Assembly: GCA_017306245.1 (NCBI GenBank)
Contig: JAFKIY010000006.1
Location: 62,001 to 126,000, forward strand
Origin: Micrococcales bacterium
Lineage (GTDB): Bacteria; Actinomycetota; Actinomycetes; Actinomycetales; Microbacteriaceae
Length of the DNA stretch: 64,000 bases
Reading direction: 5' to 3'
Below, in pieces: positions 35,971 to 45,612 of this stretch (position 1 is its first letter; every line of letters begins with the position of its first letter). The position numbers and the translations under genes are program-made. A model generated the notes under the pieces. The model ran no database searches. It was given only the letters and a program-made list of their open reading frames with translations, and was not told where the DNA came from.

Positions 35971-36591
35971 TTAGACCACGCTGAAGCCCTCGGGAAGAGC
36001 CAATCTTCCGGTCAGGGCAAGCAGCAGGACCTCCCCGTTTCCGCCGAGTGCGGCAACCCTGGCAGCGAGCGCGGCGGCTTCCGCCACGGCCTCCGCGGGG
36101 AGGGCATGGGCAATGCCGGCTGCCCGCGAGAGGTCCATCGTGTGCACCACCAGCTCGAAGGTTCTGGTTCGAAGGTATTCCGCAAGCGGAATGGTCCTGC
36201 CGCCTACTACCGATACGATGCGACTCCCCGGCTGGGTCGCGATCGCGGCTAGGGTTCGGTCCAGCGACTTCGTGACGGTTCGTTGCGAATCGGGGCCGAG
36301 TTGCTCGCCTGCAGCTACGCCCCGGGCGGCGACGGCGTCGCCGCTCACGGCGGCACCGTGGAGGCCGAGATAGTAGCTCTCCGCATTGGGGCAGCTTGCC
36401 GTTTCCGGCGGCTCTTCCGATAGGTACTCGCCGACGGTCGAGATTGCCCGTGCGGTGTGCCCGGCGAGGCTGCGAATCGTCCACACGCCGAGCCCGGGCT
36501 CGTCCCACTGTAGGGGCGTGATGCCGCCGAGCATGCCGATGAAGGCGCGGGCCGCGCCCTCGAACACCGCGACATTCTTCATGCGTACCAT
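35971..36591 (-). CDS. Mycothiol-dependent maleylpyruvate isomerase-type (DinB-like) protein
   Basis: 206 residues. WDEPGLGVWTIRSLAGHTARAI near the N-terminus is the metal/thiol-binding region of the MDMPI_N/TIGR03083 group, and RTFELVVHTMDLSRAAG follows. Members use mycothiol or act as DinB-like enzymes with unknown substrates. ATG 36591 or 36582 may start it. Divergent from the acetyltransferase. Confidence 0.8.
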   Translation of the reverse strand: MVRMKNVAVFEGAARAFIGMLGGITPLQWDEPGLGVWTIRSLAGHTARAISTVGEYLSEEPPETASCPNAESYYLGLHGAAVSGDAVAARGVAAGEQLGPDSQRTVTKSLDRTLAAIATQPGSRIVSVVGGRTIPLAEYLRTRTFELVVHTMDLSRAAGIAHALPAEAVAEAAALAARVAALGGNGEVLLLALTGRLALPEGFSVV

Positions 36592-36609
36592 CGTCCCACC
36601 GGCGGGTGC

Positions 36610-36615
36610 CAGAAT
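36610..36615 (+). promoter_or_regulatory. -10 of the GNAT gene, leaderless
   Basis: CAGAAT, six bases before the GTG at 36622. Confidence 0.35.
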
Positions 36616-36621
36616 CGATGG

Positions 36622-37260
36622 GTGACTGCACACCGGCCGGAACCCACGACACTCGAGGGCAGTTTCGTCCGCCTGGAACCTCTCGTCGAAGCGCACCTGC
36701 CCGGGCTGTTCGAGGCGATCGCGCACGAGTCCGTCTTCGAGTTCGGGTTCGGCGGCGGGCCGGCGGCGCTCCCCGGATCGCTCGAGGAGTTCGAGCGCTG
36801 GGCGGCGGCGCGCAACTCGCCGGACAACAACCCGTTCGCCGTGATCCTGGTCGGCGGGCCCAGAGACGGGACCATCGTCGGGACGACGACGCTCGGCGAC
36901 TTCGATGTGGCCAGGGAGGCCACGCACATCGGGTGGACCGGCTACGACCCGCGCGTGTGGGGAACCGCGGTGAACCCCGAGGCGAAACTGCTTCTCCTCC
37001 AGCATGCGTTCGATGCGGGGTTCGGGCGCGTGAAGATCCAGACGGATGTCCTGAACCTGCGCTCCCGCGCTGCCATCGCCAAACTCGGCGCGACGTTCGA
37101 GGGCGTCGTCCGCCGCGAGCAGCCTCGGGCTGACGGGACGTGGCGAGACACGGCCATGTATTCGGTGATCGTCGACGAGTGGCCGGATGTGCGCGCCGGA
37201 CTTGAGGAGCGGCTCGCCACCTTCGAGGGGCGGCCCGTGTTGTTTCGGTCTCCACGATGA
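36622..37260 (+). CDS. GNAT-family N-acetyltransferase (RimJ/RimL-like)
   Basis: 212 residues. GNAT fold of the RimJ/RimL type: LEGSFVRLEPLVEAHLPGLF start, DVAREATHIGWTGYDPRVWGTAVNPEAKLLLLQHAFD as the acetyl-CoA binding region, VKIQTDVLNLRSRAAIAKLGATFEG near the end. Acetyl acceptor unknown. GTG start at 36622, with no ribosome site. Confidence 0.88.
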   Translation: MTAHRPEPTTLEGSFVRLEPLVEAHLPGLFEAIAHESVFEFGFGGGPAALPGSLEEFERWAAARNSPDNNPFAVILVGGPRDGTIVGTTTLGDFDVAREATHIGWTGYDPRVWGTAVNPEAKLLLLQHAFDAGFGRVKIQTDVLNLRSRAAIAKLGATFEGVVRREQPRADGTWRDTAMYSVIVDEWPDVRAGLEERLATFEGRPVLFRSPR

Positions 37261-37301
37261 AAGCCCGACGTCCGAGACGGGCGCCGGCGCTGGCGTCGCG
37301 A

Positions 37302-37323
37302 CGAAGGCCAGAAATGGCCTTCG
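37302..37323 (+). terminator. Hairpin terminator with GAAA tetraloop
   Basis: CGAAGGCCA-GAAA-TGGCCTTCG, a perfect nine-pair stem with a GNRA loop followed by TTCCT, between the acetyltransferase and EamA genes. Confidence 0.6.
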
Positions 37324-37345
37324 TTCCTAGCTCCAGCGCGCACGG

Positions 37346-37351
37346 TAGTGT
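37346..37351 (+). promoter_or_regulatory. -10 of the EamA transporter gene, leaderless
   Basis: TAGTGT, six bases before the GTG at 37358; no ribosome site. Confidence 0.45.
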
Positions 37352-37357
37352 CTATCT

Positions 37358-38281
37358 GTGAGTGAGACTGCCGCGGGCGCCAAAAGGTACGGCGTCGCCA
37401 TCCAGTTCGTGCTCATGGGTCTCGCCTGGGGTTCCAGCTTTCTGTTCATGAAAGTGGCGCTGGACGGCGTCTCCTTCGCGCAAATCGCCTGGTCGCGCGA
37501 AATCCTGGGCGCACTCACCCTCGGCATCATCATGGTCATCGGTCGCCACCGGTTGCCTCGCGAGCCGATCGTGTACTTCCATTTCCTCGTGATCGCGATC
37601 ACGAACGCGGTCATCCCCCACCTGTTGTTCGCGTGGGCGGAGCAGCACGTCTCCTCCGGTCTCGCCGCGATCTACAACTCGCTCACCCCCATCGCCACGG
37701 CGATCATGGCTGCCGTCGTCTTCCGTGTCGAGCGGCTTAATCGGGGCCAGCTGGTGGGTGTGGGCATCGGTCTTGTCGGCGTCGTGATCATCATCGCGCC
37801 GTGGCAGTACACGAACCTGAGCGGCGACCTGTGGGGTCAGCTCGCCTGCATCGTCGCGGCGAGTTCCTATGGCGTGGCCATCGGATACCTGCGCAAATTC
37901 ATCAGCCCGCGGCCGATTGCGGGAACGACGGTGGCGTTCATGACCATCGGCACGGCCGGTGTGATCATGCTGGCACTCACGCCCGTGCTCGCGATCGGTC
38001 CGGTCAACCTGACCCTCCCGGTGGTCGCGTCGCTCGTCATGCTCGGTGCTGTCGGCACCGGGATCGCCTACATCTGGAACATCGCGGTGCTGCGGGCCTG
38101 GGGTCCGACGAACGTGTCCACCGTTACCTATCTGATCCCGGTCGTCGCCGTGGTGCTCGGCTTCCTCGTGCTCGGGGAGACGCTGTCGTGGCACGAACCG
38201 GCGGGGGCAGCGCTCGTGCTGCTGGGAATCCTGTTCACTCAGCAAAGGCTGAGGCTCGGGCGCCGCGCGAGCCTGGCCTAA
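37358..38281 (+). CDS. EamA/DMT-family transporter
   Basis: 307 residues, ten helices arranged as two EamA repeats: first repeat LMGLAWGSSFLFMKVALDGVSF with FAWAEQHVSSGLAAIYNSLTPIATAI, second repeat ASSYGVAIGYLRKF with PVVAVVLGFLVLGETLSWHEPAGAALVLLG. Typically an exporter of amino acids or metabolites; the substrate is not predictable. GTG start. Confidence 0.9.
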   Translation: MSETAAGAKRYGVAIQFVLMGLAWGSSFLFMKVALDGVSFAQIAWSREILGALTLGIIMVIGRHRLPREPIVYFHFLVIAITNAVIPHLLFAWAEQHVSSGLAAIYNSLTPIATAIMAAVVFRVERLNRGQLVGVGIGLVGVVIIIAPWQYTNLSGDLWGQLACIVAASSYGVAIGYLRKFISPRPIAGTTVAFMTIGTAGVIMLALTPVLAIGPVNLTLPVVASLVMLGAVGTGIAYIWNIAVLRAWGPTNVSTVTYLIPVVAVVLGFLVLGETLSWHEPAGAALVLLGILFTQQRLRLGRRASLA

Positions 38282-38287
38282 GGGAAG

Positions 38288-38293
38288 TACCCT
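38288..38293 (+). promoter_or_regulatory. -10 of the chorismate mutase gene, leaderless
   Basis: TACCCT, six bases before the ATG at 38300. Confidence 0.4.
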
Positions 38294-38299
38294 CTAAAG

Positions 38300-38635
38300 A
38301 TGTCCGATGATCGCGCCACCCCCGACCTGCACGCTGTCCGCGAGGAGCTGGACAGCATCCGACTGAGCATCGACAACATCGACGCGGCGCTCATCCACCT
38401 TCTCGCCGAGAGATTCCGGTTCACGCAGCAGGTGGGGAGGCTCAAGGCCGCGAACGGACTTCCCCCGTCCGACCCTGAGCGCGAGAAAGTGCAGATCGCG
38501 CGGCTGAAGGCGCTCGCAGTGGACAGCCGCCTTGACCCGGCGTTCGCCGAAAAGTGGTTCAACTTCGTGGTGGCCGAGGTCATCCACCACCACGAGCAAA
38601 TCGCCTCGACGGGCACCATCGAGACTCAGCCGTAG
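38300..38635 (+). CDS. Chorismate mutase (AroQ type)
   Basis: 111 residues, all-helical AroQ fold. REELDSIRLSIDNIDAALIHLLAERFRFTQQVGRLKA carries the conserved active-site Arg and Lys pattern, and the third helix has NFVVAEVIHHHEQI. Converts chorismate to prephenate for Phe/Tyr synthesis; the form resembles short actinobacterial enzymes stimulated by DAHP synthase. Stop overlaps the next start by one base. Confidence 0.93.
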   Translation: MSDDRATPDLHAVREELDSIRLSIDNIDAALIHLLAERFRFTQQVGRLKAANGLPPSDPEREKVQIARLKALAVDSRLDPAFAEKWFNFVVAEVIHHHEQIASTGTIETQP

Positions 38636-39558
38636 TGGCGCGCTGGGATCCCCGCAACCTTCCCTCGCAAGCGGGCAGGACGTTCGTCGTCACGGGCGGC
38701 AGCAGCGGAATCGGCTACTTCGCCGCTGAACAATTGGCCGGCACGGGTGCGCGGGTCATCCTCGCCGCGCGGTCAGAGGCGAAAGCGGATGCCGCGGCGA
38801 GCTCCATCCGAAGCCGCATCCCGGATGCCGAGGTCGGGTTCGTGAAGCTGGACCTGTCCTCGCTCGACTCGGTGCGCGACGCCGCCGCGGAGCTCAACCG
38901 GCTCGACCGCATCGACGGACTTCTGGAGAACGCCGCAGTGATCCTGGCCGGCCGGAAGCGACGCCTCACTGCGGACGGCCACGAGCTCACGTTCGGGACG
39001 AACCACCTCGGCCACTTCGCCCTCACCGCGCTCGTCCACCCGACGCTTGCGAAGAAGCCGGGCAGCCGCATCGTCACGATGGGCAGCGGCTCCACGCGGC
39101 TCGTGACTCTTCGGGCGTACGATCTGCAGAGCGAGAAGCGCTACTCCTCGTTCTCGAGCTACGCGCTGTCGAAGCACGCGACGCAAGCGTTCGGGTTCGA
39201 GCTGGACCGGCGGTTGCGGCCGGCCGAAAGCCCGGTAACCGCGCTCGTCGCGCATCCGGGCGGCGCGCAGGACGGCCTCACCCCGTTCCGCGCCGGCGTG
39301 AACGAGCCGACGGTGGCGCAGCGGTTCCTCGCGGGGCTCTCCTTCGTTGCGGGAGGGAGCAAGGAGGCGGCAGCGTGGCCACTGGTGCGAGCGGCGATCG
39401 ATCCGGATGCCGTGGGCGGGCAATACTGGGGACGCACGACGCCGATCTTCGGCCGGCCGGTGCTCAACACCCCGGTCGCATCGAGCCACTCCGCCCAGTT
39501 CGGCGAAGGGTTGTGGTCGCTCTCCGAGAACTGGACCGGAATCCCGTTCCCCCTGTGA
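38635..39558 (+). CDS. Short-chain dehydrogenase/reductase
   Basis: 307 residues. TFVVTGGSSGIGYFAAEQL is the cofactor motif (Gly21-Gly27), LLENAAVI replaces the NAG motif, and the catalytic pair is YALSK. The pattern resembles the retinol dehydrogenase/WWOX-like classical SDR group. Substrate unknown. GTG start at 38635 overlaps the chorismate mutase stop codon, indicating one transcript. Confidence 0.9.
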   Translation: MARWDPRNLPSQAGRTFVVTGGSSGIGYFAAEQLAGTGARVILAARSEAKADAAASSIRSRIPDAEVGFVKLDLSSLDSVRDAAAELNRLDRIDGLLENAAVILAGRKRRLTADGHELTFGTNHLGHFALTALVHPTLAKKPGSRIVTMGSGSTRLVTLRAYDLQSEKRYSSFSSYALSKHATQAFGFELDRRLRPAESPVTALVAHPGGAQDGLTPFRAGVNEPTVAQRFLAGLSFVAGGSKEAAAWPLVRAAIDPDAVGGQYWGRTTPIFGRPVLNTPVASSHSAQFGEGLWSLSENWTGIPFPL

Positions 39559-39568
39559 AACAGGCGGA

Positions 39569-41842
39569 TCAGAAGAACGCGGCAGGAAGCGTTCCGGTGT
39601 GCACTGCCCGCAACGTGGCGATGTCCACGGTGAACACATCCTGCACTTCGAGGGCGGGGGCGAGTTTGTCCGTGACGCCGATGCGGAGCACAGGGTAGCC
39701 GCGGCCCTCGCACAGCCCCTGAAACTTCACGTCGTCTTCGCGCGGCACGCTCACGATCACGCGGCCGGTCGACTCGCTGAACAGTGCCGTGGCGACGTCA
39801 ACGCCGTCCCGTTGCAGTATCTCGTCGAGCCACACCCGGGCACCGACCCCGAAGCGCAGCACGCTTTCGGCAAGTGCTTGGGCGAGGCCGCCGTCGGAGA
39901 GGTCGTGTGCTGAAGCGATGAGCGACTCGCGAGCCCCCGCAGCCAAAAGCGCGGCAAGCTTCTTCTCCCGCGCGAGGTCGACGGCCGGCGGCCTTCCGCC
40001 CAGATGGTCGTGAATCGTTCCGGCCCACGCCGAGCCATCGAACTCTTCGGATGTCGTCCCGAGCAGGTAAATGTTGTTGCCCTCGTCCTGCCAGCCGCTC
40101 GGCACCCGGCGGGCCACGTCATCGATGACGCCGAGCACCGCGACGACCGGGGTCGGGTGGATCGGCACGTCACCGGTCTGGTTGTAGAAACTCACGTTGC
40201 CGCCGGTGACCGGAATCTCGAGCTCAAGGCATCCGTCGGCGAGGCCTTCGACGGCGCGGGAGAACTGCCACATGACCTCGGGGTTCTCGGGCGAACCGAA
40301 GTTCAGGCAGTCCGAAACGGCCGCGGGCACCGCACCAGTGACGGCGACGTTGCGGTACGCCTCCGCGAGGGCCAGACGGGCACCCTCGTACGGGTCAAGC
40401 TGCGCGTAGCGGCCGTTCGCATCCGCGGCGATCGCGAAACCGAGGCCGCTCGACTCGTCGACGCGGATCATCCCGCCGTCGTCGGGGAAACTGAGCGCCG
40501 TGTTGCCGCCGACGTAGCGGTCGTACTGGTCGGTGATCCATGTCTTCGACGCGAGGTTCGGGGAGCCGTGCAATTGAAGAAACTGCTCCCGCAGCTCAGC
40601 GGGCTCGCTAGATCGCGGCAGCGCGGACGCCGAATCAGTCTGCAGCGCGTCGAGCCAGGCCGGGTAGGCGACCGGCCGCTCATACACGGGACCATCGATC
40701 GCGACGGTGCGCGGCTCGACGTTCACGATTTCTTCCCCGCGCCAGTCGATGATGAGCCGACCCGTGTCGGTGACCTCGCCGAGCACGCTCGTCTCCACAT
40801 CCCATTTCGCCGTAACCGCAAGGAACGCGTCGAGCTTGTCGGGGTGCACGATCGCCATCATGCGCTCCTGGCTCTCCGACATGAGGATCTCTTCGGCCGT
40901 AAGAGTCGGGTCGCGCAATAGGACCCGGTCGAGTTCGATGAACATCCCGCCGTCGCCGTTGCTCGCCAGCTCGCTCGTCGCGCAGCTGATGCCCGCGGCG
41001 CCGAGATCCTGGATGCCCTCCACGAGTTCGCCCGCGAACAGTTCGAGGCAGCACTCGATGAGCACCTTCTCCGCGAACGGGTCGCCAACTTGCACGGCCG
41101 GTCGCTTCGTCGGGCCACCTTCCGAAAACGTGTCGGAAGCGAGGATGGATGCCCCGCCGATCCCGTCGCCACCGGTGCGCGCCCCGAACAGCACGACCCT
41201 GTTGCCGACGCCGCGCGCGTTCGCGAGGTGCAGGTCCTCGTGACGGAGCACCCCGACGGCGAGCGCGTTGACGAGCGGGTTGTCCTGGTAGCAGGAGTCG
41301 AAATAGGTCTCCCCGCCGATGTTCGGCAGCCCGAGGCAGTTGCCGTAGAAACTGATCCCGCCGACGACGCCGTGCACGACGCGCGCCGTATCCGGGTGGT
41401 CAATCGCACCGAAGCGAAGCTGGTCCATGACGGCAACCGGCCGGGCCCCCATCGATATGATGTCGCGCACGATCCCGCCTACTCCGGTCGCCGCACCCTG
41501 GAACGGCTCGATGAACGATGGATGGTTGTGGCTCTCCACCTTGAACGTCACGGCCCAGCCTTCGCCAATGTCGACGACCCCGGCGTTCTCGCCCATGCCG
41601 ACCATGAGCTTCTCGCGCATCTTCGGCGTGACCTTCTCACCGAACTGGCGCAGGTAGATTTTGGAACTCTTGTAGGAGCAGTGCTCGCTCCACATGACCG
41701 AGTACATCGCGAGTTCGCCGCTCGTCGGACGCCGGCCGAGAATCTCCCGGATGCGGGCATACTCGTCCGGCTTCAGGCCGAGCGCGGCGTACGGCTGCTC
41801 GTGGTCGGGGGTCGCAAGGGCGTTGGCCACGGAATCGGTCAC
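39569..41842 (-). CDS. purL: Phosphoribosylformylglycinamidine synthase large subunit PurL
   Basis: 757 residues, the small PurL form that needs separate PurS and PurQ subunits, both encoded at 46675-47621. It converts FGAR to FGAM with ATP and ammonia. Signatures: [15 protein letters not shown] near the N-terminus, [27 protein letters not shown] and a C-terminal second AIRS-like domain. GTG start with AGGAG upstream. Ends 11 bases from the convergent SDR. Confidence 0.97.
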   Translation of the reverse strand: MTDSVANALATPDHEQPYAALGLKPDEYARIREILGRRPTSGELAMYSVMWSEHCSYKSSKIYLRQFGEKVTPKMREKLMVGMGENAGVVDIGEGWAVTFKVESHNHPSFIEPFQGAATGVGGIVRDIISMGARPVAVMDQLRFGAIDHPDTARVVHGVVGGISFYGNCLGLPNIGGETYFDSCYQDNPLVNALAVGVLRHEDLHLANARGVGNRVVLFGARTGGDGIGGASILASDTFSEGGPTKRPAVQVGDPFAEKVLIECCLELFAGELVEGIQDLGAAGISCATSELASNGDGGMFIELDRVLLRDPTLTAEEILMSESQERMMAIVHPDKLDAFLAVTAKWDVETSVLGEVTDTGRLIIDWRGEEIVNVEPRTVAIDGPVYERPVAYPAWLDALQTDSASALPRSSEPAELREQFLQLHGSPNLASKTWITDQYDRYVGGNTALSFPDDGGMIRVDESSGLGFAIAADANGRYAQLDPYEGARLALAEAYRNVAVTGAVPAAVSDCLNFGSPENPEVMWQFSRAVEGLADGCLELEIPVTGGNVSFYNQTGDVPIHPTPVVAVLGVIDDVARRVPSGWQDEGNNIYLLGTTSEEFDGSAWAGTIHDHLGGRPPAVDLAREKKLAALLAAGARESLIASAHDLSDGGLAQALAESVLRFGVGARVWLDEILQRDGVDVATALFSESTGRVIVSVPREDDVKFQGLCEGRGYPVLRIGVTDKLAPALEVQDVFTVDIATLRAVHTGTLPAAFF

Positions 41843-41906
41843 AGCGCGAAACTCCTGAAGGAAAGGGGATGCCGAACTCCTCCAGCCTAGTTGCCGCGCC
41901 GCCCGC

Positions 41907-43307
41907 TCAGACCGCCCGCACGCTTTCCGCGAGAGCCGCGAAACGTTCCAGTTCCGGTTCGTCGTACTCGACGGTCTTCACAGCCTCCGCGAGCCGGTCG
42001 CACTGGTCGTTGATCGCCGCCCGATGTTTCGCGTTCGTCGTGTTGAGCGCGACCTCGCGCAGCAGCAGGAACAGGCGCGCAACAAGATCCGGGTCGGACA
42101 CCCCGTAACGGCGCGGCTGCTCCACCGCGAGGTTCAGGAGCGCCTCGAAGCGGTGCGGCCGCACGATCAGCCGGAGCACGCCGTCGTCATCGAGGATGCC
42201 CGCCGGCTGCGGCGGCAACTGCGCGATCTGGCACAGTACGGCGGAAATATGGCTGAGTGCGTGGACGGCGGTCGTCGGGTCGTTCACACTCGGCGACAGC
42301 GCCCGAATGGCCACGTCCACGAGTTGCCGCAGACCGTAGCCGATGTCCTGGCTGGAGGTGCGCTCGTAGCCGGTCGGGAATGCAGAGCGCACGCTCCGGT
42401 CGAACGCCTCCACGTCGAAGTCTTCGTCCATGTCGCCGCCCGAGCGCGGCCACCAGCTCACGACGGGCACGCCCGCGATGATGCTCGCGCCGATGCTGTG
42501 CTCCTCCTCGATGACGATGTCGAGGGTCGTCGCGAGCGCGGCCAGCCGGCTTCGGGATGCCGAGTGCAGGAATCCGGATCTCGTCGCCAGAACCGTGCGC
42601 ACGGTGTCGGGGCGGGTGCCTTCCGGAATGGTCTCCGGGCCGTCCTCGGTGGTGGAGCGCACGAGGTCGATGGTCCGCCGGGTCTCTCGGTGGATGTTGC
42701 GCATCATGGTTTCCACGCGCAACTGCTTCGCGAGGTGGTCGAGGAACACCGTGAGCATGATGACGCTCGTGAGCGTGAGGATGAGGCACAGCGTGATGGA
42801 AATGCTGGGCACGGCCGCGGCCGTCGAGTCCGTGCTGTTCTGCACAGTGCGCAGCACCATGAGGGAAAACGTGAACGTGCCAAGGAACACGGCGAGCGTG
42901 GCGTGCACCATGCGGTCGCGCGCGAACAGGCGCAACAGCCGCGGCGTCGCCTGGCTGCTCGCAAGCTGCAGCACCACAACCGTGAGGGTGAACGTGAGCG
43001 AGGTGGCGGTGATGAGCGAACCGGCGATCGTCGACAGCACGGCACGCGCGCTGTCCGGGCCGCCGTTGAAGAGCGCGAGGCGGATGGCATCCGGCAATCG
43101 ATCGTCGATGGCGGCATCCAGCATGGGAAGCAGAATGCCGACCGCGACCGCGAGAATGATCGTGCCGAGCGGGATCGGCCACAATCGGGTGGCGATCGCC
43201 TCGCGGATGAGCGCCCAGCGGCGGCGGATGCCGGCAATCCGACGGTCCTCCGCGCGGGAGCCATTCGGGTAGTACCGAAGCGGCGGCGAGGTTCGCGAGC
43301 GAGTCAT
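41907..43307 (-). CDS. DUF2254 family membrane protein
   Basis: 466 residues. Four hydrophobic helices in the first 185 residues ([49 protein letters not shown], the family hallmark), then a cytoplasmic domain containing [16 protein letters not shown]. Function unknown. ATG 43307 follows TAGCCT by seven bases. It is downstream of the DUF3817 gene on the same strand. Confidence 0.9.
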   Translation of the reverse strand: MTRSRTSPPLRYYPNGSRAEDRRIAGIRRRWALIREAIATRLWPIPLGTIILAVAVGILLPMLDAAIDDRLPDAIRLALFNGGPDSARAVLSTIAGSLITATSLTFTLTVVVLQLASSQATPRLLRLFARDRMVHATLAVFLGTFTFSLMVLRTVQNSTDSTAAAVPSISITLCLILTLTSVIMLTVFLDHLAKQLRVETMMRNIHRETRRTIDLVRSTTEDGPETIPEGTRPDTVRTVLATRSGFLHSASRSRLAALATTLDIVIEEEHSIGASIIAGVPVVSWWPRSGGDMDEDFDVEAFDRSVRSAFPTGYERTSSQDIGYGLRQLVDVAIRALSPSVNDPTTAVHALSHISAVLCQIAQLPPQPAGILDDDGVLRLIVRPHRFEALLNLAVEQPRRYGVSDPDLVARLFLLLREVALNTTNAKHRAAINDQCDRLAEAVKTVEYDEPELERFAALAESVRAV

Positions 43308-43314
43308 CAGACCA

Positions 43315-43320
43315 AGGCTA
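43315..43320 (-). promoter_or_regulatory. -10 of the DUF2254 gene, leaderless
   Basis: TAGCCT on the minus strand, seven bases before the ATG at 43307. Confidence 0.45.
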
Positions 43321-43337
43321 GCCGTCTCGGCCCGGGG

Positions 43338-43844
43338 TTACCGCCCCCAGCCGCCGGGCGGACCGAGAATCAGCAGCACCGTGACGATCGCCACCACCGC
43401 AAGCGCGAAAACTGCCACGAGGATGATCGGGTGGTTCAGGAACCACCGCAGCAACCTGCTGATCCAGGTGTGGTCGCGGGGGTCGTCGGTGGCTTCGGTG
43501 CGCCACCCGCCCTCGAGCTTGCCGTTCTTCTCCAGCCAGCGGTCGAACGGAATGGTCGCGTAGGGGATGATCGCCGTGATGACGGCGCCGACGATGAGCT
43601 TGACGGGCCAGCGCTGGTTCACCCCGACGAGCACCGCCGTCGCCGCGTAGGTGACGAACACGAGCCCGTGCAGCGATCCGCCGATGAGCACGCCGAGGTT
43701 CCCGGCCTGCACCACGTACTTGAGGATCATGCCCGCGATGAGGAGCGTCCAGGTCACCGCTTCGGCGATCGCGACCACGCGGTAGAACGCGCGCGGCGTC
43801 ACCCTGGATACGGCGAGGCGAGCGTCAGTTGTTTCGGAAGTCAT
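43338..43844 (-). CDS. DUF3817 family membrane protein
   Basis: 168 residues. The first part, FYRVVAIAEAVTWTLLIAGM through GSLHGLVFVTYA, is the DUF3817 module with three helices; a fourth C-terminal helix follows a charged loop (KLEGGWRTEATDDPRDHTW). Function unknown. ATG 43844 is preferred over 43868; AGGATGGGGG precedes it. Confidence 0.85.
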   Translation of the reverse strand: MTSETTDARLAVSRVTPRAFYRVVAIAEAVTWTLLIAGMILKYVVQAGNLGVLIGGSLHGLVFVTYAATAVLVGVNQRWPVKLIVGAVITAIIPYATIPFDRWLEKNGKLEGGWRTEATDDPRDHTWISRLLRWFLNHPIILVAVFALAVVAIVTVLLILGPPGGWGR

Positions 43845-43913
43845 ACCCCCATCCTGACAGAGGGGCATGGCGCGGCCATCCGTCGAAAGAATGATTGCGC
43901 GGCACCTGTGCCT

Positions 43914-45497
43914 CTATCCGCGTTCGGCGGCGCGCAGGTCCTTCCGCAGGATTTTGCCGGAACTCGACTTCGGGATGGCATCGGTGAACTGAACCCGGCG
44001 CACCTTCTTGTAAGGTGCGACGTGTTCCGCCACGAACGCCATGACGCCGTCCTCATCCAGATCGGCGCCCTCCTGGAGCACGACGAAGGCTTTCGGCACC
44101 TCCTGGCCCTCGTCATCCGGGACCCCGATCACGGCGGCATCCGCGATCTGCGGGTGGGTGAGCAGAAGCGCCTCGAGTTCGGCCGGCGCAATCTGGTAGC
44201 CCTTGTACTTGATGAGCTCCTTGAGCCGATCCACGATCGTGACGACGCCCTCGAAGTTGACGGTTGCGATGTCGCCGGTGCGGAGGTAGCCGTCCTCGGT
44301 CATGATTTCGCTCGTGGCTTTCTCATTGCCCAGGTACCCGAGCATCACGTTCGGGCCGCGGCACAACAGTTCACCTCGCGCGCTTTCCCCTTCGTCGGGG
44401 ACCTCGATATCCTCTCCGGTGGCCGGGTCGATGAGGCGGCACTCGATGTTCGGGAGGGTGAACCCCACCGAACTCAGCGACAGATCGGCTCGGTCGCTCG
44501 GGATGACGTGGCTCACCGGGCTCAGTTCGGTCATTCCGTAGCCCTGGATGACGCGAACTCCAAGGCGGTCGGCGACCGCCTGCGCGAGTTGCCCGTCCAG
44601 CGGTGCCGCGCCGCTGAACACCGTGTGCACGCTCGACAGGTCGTACTGGTCGACGAGCGGATGCTTCGCGAGCGCCACCGCCACGGGGGGCGCGATGAAG
44701 ATGTTGCTGCACTTGTGGTCCTGCATGACGCGCAGGAACTCCACGAAATCGAACTTCGGCATCGTGACGAGCGTCGCCCGCTGCCGGACCGCCAGGTTCA
44801 GCAGCACGGTCATCCCGTAGATGTGGAAGAACGGCAGGAAGGCGAGCACCCGGTCGCCTTTGCCGACCACGATGGCCTGGCGGGACTGCTCGACATTGGC
44901 CACAAGGTTGCGGTGGCTGATCATGACGCCCTTGGGCAGCCCTGTCGTTCCGGAGGAATACGGCAGCGCGGCGATGTGCGTAGCGGGGTCGAAGGTCACC
45001 GTCGGCGGCTTCGCCTGCTCGGCGAGCAGGTCGCGAAGGTTGGTGTGCCCCTCAGCGCCATCCAGCACGATGAGGTGATCGTCGGCGATGCCGACCGCGG
45101 CGGCGCCCGCCTTCGCGCCCGCGAGCAGAGGCGACACCGTGATGAACCAGGTCGCCTTCGAGTCCTTCAGCTGCTTCACGATGTCCTCTTCCGTGGCGAG
45201 GGAATTGATCGTCGTGACGGTCGCGCCGGCGCGCAAAATCCCGTGGAAGACGCTCGCGAATGCCGGGACGTTCGGACACAGCAGCGCTACGACGGTGTCC
45301 TCATCGACACCCCGCGCGGCGAGCGCACCGGCAACACCGTTGATCTGGGCGATGAGCGCACGGTACGTGGTCTCCGCGCCGGTGGTTCCGTCGATCAGGG
45401 CAATCGTGTCCAGCTCATGGTCGCTCAGTCCGGTGAACAGGTAATCGTAAATGCTGATGTTCGGGATTTCGACGTCAGGGTAAGGACTCTTAAACAC
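43914..45497 (-). CDS. AMP-dependent acyl/aryl-CoA ligase (4-coumarate-CoA ligase-like)
   Basis: 527 residues of the ANL superfamily: P-loop-like YSSGTTGLPKGVMISH, GYGMTELSPVSH, YLRTGDIATVN, YKGYQIAPAELEALLLTHP and catalytic Lys in PKSSSGKILRKDLR. Adenylates a carboxylic acid and transfers it to CoA. The 4CL-like pattern suggests aryl or fatty acids, but the substrate is unknown. AAGGAGC upstream of GTG. Divergent from mscS. Confidence 0.92.
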   Translation of the reverse strand: MFKSPYPDVEIPNISIYDYLFTGLSDHELDTIALIDGTTGAETTYRALIAQINGVAGALAARGVDEDTVVALLCPNVPAFASVFHGILRAGATVTTINSLATEEDIVKQLKDSKATWFITVSPLLAGAKAGAAAVGIADDHLIVLDGAEGHTNLRDLLAEQAKPPTVTFDPATHIAALPYSSGTTGLPKGVMISHRNLVANVEQSRQAIVVGKGDRVLAFLPFFHIYGMTVLLNLAVRQRATLVTMPKFDFVEFLRVMQDHKCSNIFIAPPVAVALAKHPLVDQYDLSSVHTVFSGAAPLDGQLAQAVADRLGVRVIQGYGMTELSPVSHVIPSDRADLSLSSVGFTLPNIECRLIDPATGEDIEVPDEGESARGELLCRGPNVMLGYLGNEKATSEIMTEDGYLRTGDIATVNFEGVVTIVDRLKELIKYKGYQIAPAELEALLLTHPQIADAAVIGVPDDEGQEVPKAFVVLQEGADLDEDGVMAFVAEHVAPYKKVRRVQFTDAIPKSSSGKILRKDLRAAERG

Positions 45498-45612
45498 GCT
45501 CGGGCTCCTTCGGCAGAATCTTGTGGCCCTTCGGACTATACGCCCGTGCCCCCGCGGCGGAAAGGCGGGGTCTGGTTAGGCTTGTGGAGTCGCCAACAGG
45601 AGGAGAATCCGA